A stretch of DNA of 20,395 nt, taken from the NCBI GenBank assembly GCA_007130675.1, contig SLSB01000370.1:1-20395 (forward strand), given 5' to 3'. This stretch comes from Candidatus Hydrogenedentota bacterium. Lineage in GTDB: Bacteria; Hydrogenedentota; Hydrogenedentia; Hydrogenedentales; SLHB01. Positions within the stretch are counted from its first letter, which is position 1; each line of letters begins with the position of its first letter. The notes beneath the pieces were generated by a model. The model had not been told where the DNA came from. It worked only from the letters and a program-made list of their open reading frames with translations, and did not search any database. The position numbers and the translations under genes are program-made. Below, piece after piece: positions 15,533 to 20,395 of the stretch.

Positions 15533-16648
15533 CTAATCCGACCTCATTGATTGCTCGTGAGCCGCCCCATACAGTTCGAATTCGCGGCGGGCCACCATTT
15601 CGCTGCGAAACTCCGTAAACACCCGGTTCCGGGCAAACTCTCCGAGCCGCCGGCGCTCGTCTGGATGCGCCAGTAAACGGTTGACTGCTTCCGCCAGGGC
15701 CTCGGGATCACCCGGCGCCACATTGAGCCCGGTCTGGCCGTCCAGATTGGCAAACTCTACGCCCGTGCCCAAACGCGTGGCCACGACGGGCTTGCCGCAC
15801 GCGTGCGCCTCGAGAATGGCAATGCCGAACGCTTCACTTCGGGCCACCGAAGGAAAGGCAAACACCGAACACGCATGCAGATGGTCCACCAGGTCCTGTT
15901 GCGGCAGCTCGCCCGGGAAATGAACCTCGACACCGAGTTTCGCGGCCAGGGCGGTGCAGTGGTCTCTTTCAGGGCCGTCGCCCGCGATAACCACCGCACC
16001 CCGGATACGCGGGGCCGCCCGCACAAGATACTCGAGGCCTTTGTAATAGCGGTGCCGACCCGCAAAAAGCACAAATTCACCCCCATACGCCTCGCGAAGC
16101 TGCCGAACATTCGCCGGGTCAGGGGACTCAAACTCTTCCGGGACGATGCCCAACGGAACCACAGTGCAACGGTCCGCGAGTTCATTCAACATGGGCGACG
16201 ACGCCACATAGTTCTCGGATGTCGGCATAATGGTAGCAGCTTTTCGCAGAAAATGCATTTGGAAAGGGCGGTACAGGCGCATGGCGGAGGCTTGCCGAAC
16301 GACATCGCTGTGGTAGCGCACGATGAGCGTGCCCCGGGGCCGGGCCATGAGATAACCGAGTTCCGCCGTTGGGTTGGGCACATGCACGACCACCACATCG
16401 GCACGGCATTTCCTCAGGTACCAGGGAAACAGCGGCGAGATCGGCGCGCTCTGAAAGCGGCCCCATTCGCCCACCTCGAGCACGCGGGTGCCATCGCGTT
16501 CGCTCGAGCGGGTGCGCAGCGTGCGGCTGCACGTGAGCGCCTCGACGTCGGCCCACTGGCGCTGATACCGGCAACTCACGGCGATGTGCCGCTCCATGCC
16601 GCCGCGCACGGGCGGGTCGAAATCTTTGTATACGTGCAGAATCTTCAC
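15533..16648 (-). CDS. GT4-family glycosyltransferase (third of three)
   Basis: A 371-residue GT-B fold enzyme. GTG 16648 is chosen because its GTGA overlaps the upstream stop and gives the normal N-terminus MKILHVYKDFDPPVRGG; a longer in-frame start at 16669 would overlap the neighbour by 25 nt. The C-terminal nucleotide-sugar domain has VLFAGRHRYYKGLEYL, IAGDGPER, and the E-x7-E retaining motif at E272 and E280 (EAFGIAILE), then ACGKPVVAT. It would transfer a sugar from an activated donor to a lipid-linked acceptor at the cytoplasmic face. It is less similar to the other two GT4 proteins than they are to each other. Donor and acceptor are unknown. Confidence 0.92.
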   Translation of the reverse strand: MKILHVYKDFDPPVRGGMERHIAVSCRYQRQWADVEALTCSRTLRTRSSERDGTRVLEVGEWGRFQSAPISPLFPWYLRKCRADVVVVHVPNPTAELGYLMARPRGTLIVRYHSDVVRQASAMRLYRPFQMHFLRKAATIMPTSENYVASSPMLNELADRCTVVPLGIVPEEFESPDPANVRQLREAYGGEFVLFAGRHRYYKGLEYLVRAAPRIRGAVVIAGDGPERDHCTALAAKLGVEVHFPGELPQQDLVDHLHACSVFAFPSVARSEAFGIAILEAHACGKPVVATRLGTGVEFANLDGQTGLNVAPGDPEALAEAVNRLLAHPDERRRLGEFARNRVFTEFRSEMVARREFELYGAAHEQSMRSD

Positions 16649-17742
16649 GAGCCTTGCAATCCTTTCCACACCCGCCGGTACACGTCGACGGTCATCTCTG
16701 CGGTACGCTGCCAGGTAAAACGGCGGGCGCGTTCAAAGCCTTTGTCCCGCAGGGTGCCGCGCAGCGCGTCATCGGTTGCCAGGGTCAGCATGTGCGACGC
16801 AATGTCCCCGGTATCCTCGGGATTCGCCAATAGCGCCGCATCGCCCACGACTTCCGGCAGGCTCGCTGCGTTCGAGGTGAGCACCGGCGTGCCGCAGGCC
16901 ATGGCCTCGAGCGGCGGCAGGCCGAACCCCTCGTGGAGACTGGGCCACACAAACCCCGCCGCCGCCGTCAGCAGGGCCGGGAGATGCGCGCGGGGAATAA
17001 AGCCCGGCAGGAGAATGCGCTCGCGGGCGTGCGAGGCGGCAACGGCGCCGTTCAGCGACCCGCACTTCCAACCCCGCCGCCCCGCCAGCACCAATGCATG
17101 CGGTATTTCATCCGCAATGCGGCCAAACGCTTCTACAACCCGCACGAGATTCTTCCGGGGTTCGTGGGTCCCGACAAACAGGAGAAACTGCTCAGGAAGG
17201 CTGTACCTTCTCCGCACGGATTCCGCGTCTTCGCGCGATACGGGGCGAAACACCGGGTCTACCCCAAGCGGGACCACGGAAATTTGCGCGCTGCCGAGAC
17301 CGAGGCATTCCCGCAAGTCATGGGCGGTCGCTTCGGAATCGGCGATAACGGCCGCCGCCCTGCGCGCACTCCGGGCAATCATGGTCCGGTAATACAGAGC
17401 GTGTGGCCACCGGAACCAGGCAGGATTCACCAGGCAGCTCACATCATGCACGGTCACCACCGCGCGGGCGAGATTCGCGCCATGCCCGATGCTCGCCGGA
17501 TAGTGAATGAGGTCCGCCTGTTGGAGATGTCTGCCCCTGCTCACGGCATATGTGAGACCGCGCGCCCGCTGTTGGGGGATGGGCACGGTCACCGCCCCCT
17601 CGGGCGCTGGGATCCCTTTGGGCCACGCGGCAACCATCTCGATATCCGGGGCCACGCGGGGCAGCCACGCAGCCAATTGGTGCGTGTATTCGCCCGTGCC
17701 GCTTCGGTTTCCCGCCTGTGTGCCATCGAGCATTACCCGCAT
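16645..17742 (-). CDS. GT4-family glycosyltransferase (second of three)
   Basis: A 365-residue protein. ATG 17742 gives the typical opening MRVMLDGTQAGNRSGTGEY and overlaps the upstream gene by 10 nt; a second ATG at 17733 (TAATG overlap with the upstream stop) is possible. The longer open frame up to 17883 is the upstream gene read in another frame. Seen: HDVSCLVNP, VPLGVDPVF, LFVGTHEPRKNL, LVLAGRRGW, and the E-x7-E motif at E271 and E279 (EGFGLPPLE). It is clearly paralogous to the gene before it (same order of motifs, same EPRKN and EGFGLPPLEAM blocks), so the pair probably arose by tandem duplication. Donor sugar unknown. Confidence 0.92.
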   Translation of the reverse strand: MRVMLDGTQAGNRSGTGEYTHQLAAWLPRVAPDIEMVAAWPKGIPAPEGAVTVPIPQQRARGLTYAVSRGRHLQQADLIHYPASIGHGANLARAVVTVHDVSCLVNPAWFRWPHALYYRTMIARSARRAAAVIADSEATAHDLRECLGLGSAQISVVPLGVDPVFRPVSREDAESVRRRYSLPEQFLLFVGTHEPRKNLVRVVEAFGRIADEIPHALVLAGRRGWKCGSLNGAVAASHARERILLPGFIPRAHLPALLTAAAGFVWPSLHEGFGLPPLEAMACGTPVLTSNAASLPEVVGDAALLANPEDTGDIASHMLTLATDDALRGTLRDKGFERARRFTWQRTAEMTVDVYRRVWKGLQGS

Positions 17743-18860
17743 GACGCCAGGCTCCTGTAAACCCCGGCCGTGCGCACCGCGCAATCGTGCCAGGAAAAGC
17801 GTGCAGCCTGCTGGCGTCCCGCCTCGGCCAACGCCGCCCGGCGGTCCTCGTCGTGCAGCAGCGCCCTGAGAGTCTCCGCCCACGCATCCGCATCATCGGC
17901 GGGCAGCAATACGGCCGCATCGCCAACGACTTCCGGGATCGCGGAATTGCGTGCCGCCACCACGGGGCACCCGCAGGTCATGGCCTCGAGGGGGGGCAAC
18001 CCGAACCCCTCGTAAAACGACGGAAACACGAACAGGTCCGCCGCCGAATAGAACGCCGCAAGTTCGGCGTGGTCTTGAACGTAGCCGGTTTGAAGCACCC
18101 GGTCTCCCAGTCCGGTCTCCTCGAGTGCCTCGTGAAACCGCTGGGGCTCCCAACCCGTTGCGCCCGCCAGCACCAGCTGGTGCGGTATCTCGTGGCGAAG
18201 CTTCGAGAATGCCCGCAGCAACGTCGGCACGTTCTTGCGCGGCTCGACCGTCCCGACAAAAAGCACATAGGGCGGCTGCACCCCATAGCGGCTCTTGACG
18301 TGCTCCGCGGCCGTCTCGCGCGGGACGGGCTGGAAACCTTCATCCACCGCGAGCGGGGCCACCGTGATCTTCTCGCGTGCAACCCCCAGATGCTCGACGA
18401 TGTCGTGCGTCGTCGATTTCGAGTAGGTCAAAATGGCGTCCGCATCACGAGCAAATTGCCCGATATTGCGGGAAAACGGGCCCACAATCTTGGGACTGCA
18501 CAGGTGCGGAACGGCCAGAAAGGATAGATCATGAATGGTGACCGCACGCTTGGCAGCCTTGGTGGGGGGCAGGAAGTAATTCGTTGCGTGATAGACGTCT
18601 ACGCCATTCAGAAGGGTATCGACGGGCGGCCACTGAAACGTCTCCCAAATTCTGTAGGCCACTCGGGTAGGCACGGGGATATGGCGGTGAAACAGCTCTG
18701 AACCAAACACAGATGCATCCACACCGCGCAGACCGGTCGAGAAGCCCTTGAGACTGCACCCGTCGTGCAGTTGCAGCAGATGTTTGACCAGGTAGTAGCA
18801 GTAATGGCCGACGCCCGTGCGGGTCCCCGCAACCGGGCCGATGTCTATACCAATGTGCAT
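17733..18860 (-). CDS. GT4-family glycosyltransferase (first of three)
   Basis: A 375-residue protein; ATG 18860 gives MHIGIDIGPVAGTRTGVGHY, the usual opening of this GT4 group. A GTG two codons earlier (18866) is an alternative; neither has a clear Shine-Dalgarno sequence. Seen: IHDLSFLAVP, YSKSTTHDI, LFVGTVEPRKNV, LVLAGATGW, and the E-x7-E motif at E284 and E292 (EGFGLPPLE), then IPEVVGDAA. It is a cytoplasmic or membrane-associated sugar transferase for a surface polysaccharide. It is the first gene of the long minus-strand run and has a promoter about 36 nt upstream. Confidence 0.92.
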   Translation of the reverse strand: MHIGIDIGPVAGTRTGVGHYCYYLVKHLLQLHDGCSLKGFSTGLRGVDASVFGSELFHRHIPVPTRVAYRIWETFQWPPVDTLLNGVDVYHATNYFLPPTKAAKRAVTIHDLSFLAVPHLCSPKIVGPFSRNIGQFARDADAILTYSKSTTHDIVEHLGVAREKITVAPLAVDEGFQPVPRETAAEHVKSRYGVQPPYVLFVGTVEPRKNVPTLLRAFSKLRHEIPHQLVLAGATGWEPQRFHEALEETGLGDRVLQTGYVQDHAELAAFYSAADLFVFPSFYEGFGLPPLEAMTCGCPVVAARNSAIPEVVGDAAVLLPADDADAWAETLRALLHDEDRRAALAEAGRQQAARFSWHDCAVRTAGVYRSLASCG

Positions 18861-18895
18861 ACTCACGCCCGTCTTGGTTGTTTTCGGACCTTTCC

Positions 18896-18924
18896 ATACT
18901 ACGTTTGGGCAGGTCCAAAGTCAA
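18896..18924 (-). promoter_or_regulatory. Sigma-70-type promoter of the polysaccharide/aroQ/acc gene run
   Basis: On the minus strand, TTGACT (plus-strand 18919-18924) and TAGTAT (18896-18901) are 17 bp apart. The start would lie near 18889, leaving a leader of about 30 nt. Inverted copies of GGACCT (plus-strand 18886-18891) and AGGTCC (18911-18916) flank the -10 box, and a further AGGTCC lies at 18941-18946. This spacing could serve a regulator, but none is identified. Confidence 0.7.
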
Positions 18925-19023
18925 CAGAACACCAGAGAACAGGTCCTTCCTTCGCACTCTTAACATAATATCTGGGAATAGGTTACGGTTTACATGCCAA
19001 ACGGGGCAGAGGACCGGCCATTC

Positions 19024-19052
19024 TTGACACAGGGGAGGGCATATGTTACACT
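19024..19052 (+). promoter_or_regulatory. Sigma-70-type promoter of hrcA
   Basis: TTGACA (19024-19029) and TACACT (19047-19052) are separated by 17 bp. The predicted start near 19059 is immediately followed by the CIRCE operator, the standard arrangement for HrcA-repressed promoters. Confidence 0.82.
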
Positions 19053-19062
19053 CCGCTCGTTA

Positions 19063-19089
19063 TTAGCACTCTGAGACAATGAGTGCTAG
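19063..19089 (+). promoter_or_regulatory. CIRCE operator (HrcA binding site)
   Basis: TTAGCACTC, nine bases, then GAGTGCTAG. This matches the CIRCE consensus TTAGCACTC-N9-GAGTGCTAA except for the last base. It lies just downstream of the promoter at the expected transcription start, so HrcA would repress its own transcription, and heat shock that titrates GroEL would relieve it. In the leader RNA it can also form a hairpin. Confidence 0.95.
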
Positions 19090-19142
19090 CGCGCGTTTTC
19101 GCCGGCAGAGGCGTTCCTGAGTCGGTGAGAAATGCGCTGACG

Positions 19143-19304
19143 TGGGTTGCGAAGAAAGCACCTGCTTTTTCTGCAAACAGATTGTTTTGGGATATTTCAC
19201 GGCAGGCTTAGGCATCTCAGAATCGCAATCCATATCATGCAAAACCATTTGCGTGAGACTCGGATGTCCGCCAGTTGTGAGCTGTGAAATATCCGGGCTA
19301 AATG
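19143..19304 (+). repeat. Structured dispersed repeat, copy B, in the hrcA leader
   Basis: Aligns with the reverse complement of 1064-1222 at roughly 80% identity by eye. The same three nested stems are present. The outer stem is GGATATTTCAC (19190-19200) with GTGAAATATCC (19284-19294), perfect here. The middle stem is GGCATC (19211-19216) with GATGTC (19263-19268), one G-U. The apical stem is ATGCAAA (19237-19243) with TTTGCGT (19248-19254), one G-U and a different 4-nt loop. A 47-nt unpaired arm, well conserved between copies, precedes the outer stem. The element ends directly beside the hrcA ribosome binding site. Confidence 0.8.
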
Positions 19305-19305
19305 C

Positions 19306-19309
19306 GAGG
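19306..19309 (+). promoter_or_regulatory. Ribosome binding site deciding the hrcA start
   Basis: GAGG lies 8 nt before GTG 19318. A TGA in the same frame at 19312-19314 rules out any earlier start, so the protein must begin at this GTG or later. Confidence 0.65.
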
Positions 19310-19317
19310 CCTGATTC

Positions 19318-20395
19318 GTGGATCACGGCGCGGAACAGCTTAGTGAGCGGGAACGCCTCATCTTGCAGGCGGTCGTGCATACCTATATCACGACGGCCGA
19401 GCCGGTGGGGTCACGCGCTATTGTAAAACGTTTCGAACTGGACGTCAGCGCGGCGACCGTGCGCAACGTGATGGCCGACCTCGAGGACGCAGGCTATCTC
19501 AAGCAGTTGCATACGAGTTCGGGGCGGGTTCCTACCGATAAGGGATACCGCTATTACGTTGATTTCCTGATGCATGTGCAGGAATTGACGGTATCCGAAC
19601 GGTCGCGTCTTCAAGACGAGCTTTCGAGGAAACTCGATGATGCCGACGAGGTCATCCGGCACACCAGCCGGTTGCTGGCACTGACGTCGCATCATATGGG
19701 CCTGGTCGAGGCGCCCGATGAACGCAACGCCGAGGTCTGCCGGATCGAGATGGTGCCTATTGGCGCAAGGCGCGTCGGCGTGGTGCTGGTGGACAACTAC
19801 GGGCGTGTGCGCACGCTGGTCACAAAGCTGGATGAGGCTTTGTCGGCCGAGCAGGTCCATCGCATAGGCCGCTTTCTGGATGCGAATTTCCGCGGGGTCT
19901 CGGTTCAGGGGCTTCGGGCCGCGGTGTCGGCGCGCACGTCGACGTTTATAGATGAACAGCATCGGCTGGCCGAGCAGGCGTTGCGGGTGTTGGCGCTGAT
20001 GCCGCCAAGCCGGCAAGGCGAAGTGATTCTCGAGGGCACCACGCACTTGTTCGAGCAGCCTGAGTTTCGCGACCTCGACCGCGCCCGGCATGTGTTCGGC
20101 TTGTTCGATGAACACGACCGGCTGGTCGAGTTGCTTCGGGCCGCCTTGCGCGAAGGCGAGCCGCTTCGTACTTCGATCGTGATCGGGTCCGAAGTGCCTG
20201 ATGAAGAATTGCACGAAATCAGCATTGTGGTGTCGCCGTACCGAGTCGGCGACCAGCCTGCCGGGTTGGTGGGTGTGATTGGCCCCCGCCGGATGCAGTA
20301 TTCGAGGCTGGCAGGGCTGGTTGAATATACCGCGGCACTTCTGGGAAGCTATTTGACTGGGATCGCCGGGCTTACCATGGACAATGAAACCGGAA
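19318..20395 (+). CDS. hrcA: Heat-inducible transcription repressor HrcA, 3' end cut by window
   Basis: Open from GTG 19318 to the window edge (359 codons), read as (M)DHGAEQLSERERLILQ. The winged-helix domain shows TAEPVGSRAI, LDVSAATVRNVMADLEDAGYL and the hallmark HTSSGRVPTDKGYRYYVD. The GAF-like dimer domain follows, with RIEMVPIGARRVGVVLV, and then LFEQPEF, ISIVVSPYRVG and GVIGPRRMQYSRL. HrcA members usually run 340-360 residues and end shortly after the 'M.Y.R....V' segment, so only a few residues are missing. It represses chaperone genes through CIRCE, needs GroEL for activity, and here has CIRCE in its own promoter. Its usual partners grpE-dnaK-dnaJ would be expected to the right of the window, not seen here. 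Confidence 0.96.
   Translation, partial: MDHGAEQLSERERLILQAVVHTYITTAEPVGSRAIVKRFELDVSAATVRNVMADLEDAGYLKQLHTSSGRVPTDKGYRYYVDFLMHVQELTVSERSRLQDELSRKLDDADEVIRHTSRLLALTSHHMGLVEAPDERNAEVCRIEMVPIGARRVGVVLVDNYGRVRTLVTKLDEALSAEQVHRIGRFLDANFRGVSVQGLRAAVSARTSTFIDEQHRLAEQALRVLALMPPSRQGEVILEGTTHLFEQPEFRDLDRARHVFGLFDEHDRLVELLRAALREGEPLRTSIVIGSEVPDEELHEISIVVSPYRVGDQPAGLVGVIGPRRMQYSRLAGLVEYTAALLGSYLTGIAGLTMDNETG

Noticed and set aside
15803..17392. 529-residue plus-strand open frame across two glycosyltransferase genes
   Set aside because: It runs antisense to two well-supported GT4 genes, is rich in Arg/His/Pro and has no recognisable domain.
16645..17883. Longer 412-residue version of the second glycosyltransferase
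   Set aside because: The extension overlaps the first glycosyltransferase by 150 nt in another frame and is Gly/Arg-rich without motifs.
19142..19426. 94-residue plus-strand frame starting in repeat copy B
   Set aside because: It runs in a different frame into hrcA, and the frame is broken by indels when compared with copy A, so the conserved unit is DNA/RNA rather than protein.

Overview
The window is about 60% GC by eye and looks like chromosome from a free-living, diderm (outer-membrane) bacterium. An alginate-export-like outer-membrane barrel ending in Phe, an entericidin-type lipoprotein and O-antigen ligase/WecA-type genes point to an outer membrane. The gene set and repertoire (CIRCE/HrcA, AmaP, URO-D family protein) would fit a deep-branching lineage of the PVC/Hydrogenedentota kind, but that is inference from gene content only. 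No phage genes, transposase, CRISPR array, tRNA or rRNA were seen.

Layout. (1) 1-865, plus strand: the 3' end of a uroporphyrinogen-decarboxylase-family gene, then a small entericidin-like lipoprotein gene with its own promoter. (2) 866-4012: a 400-bp intergenic stretch holding copy A of a structured dispersed repeat, then a P2-type cation ATPase. (3) 4013-6220: a strong sigma-70-like promoter, a 280-nt structured leader of unknown class, a secreted beta-barrel porin gene and a very strong perfect-palindrome terminator. (4) 6221-6973: about 750 bp without a convincing gene. (5) 18860 down to 6974, minus strand: eleven close-packed genes in one direction, in transcription order GT4, GT4, GT4, WecA/TagO-like sugar-1-phosphate transferase, O-antigen-ligase-like protein, aroQ, pepP-like, efp, accB, accC, amaP. 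Spacings run from a 38-nt overlap to 55 nt, and a promoter is visible before the first gene. The aroQ-pepP-efp-accB-accC-Asp23-domain order is a conserved block also known from Firmicutes. Here a surface-polysaccharide block is fused in front of it. (6) 19024 to the right edge, plus strand: a sigma-70-like promoter overlapped downstream by a near-perfect CIRCE operator, a 228-nt spacer containing copy B of the dispersed repeat, and hrcA from a GTG start, cut by the window edge just before its expected C-terminus.

Functionally the window links envelope assembly (sugar transferases, lipid-linked sugar start, polymer ligase/polymerase, fatty-acid precursor synthesis, porin, lipoprotein) with translation (EF-P) and heat-shock control (HrcA). 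The protein genes are mostly recognisable families. The least explained items are non-coding: a roughly 160-bp repeat found twice in opposite orientation, each copy directly upstream of a start codon and each with the same three nested stems, and the long structured leader of the porin gene.
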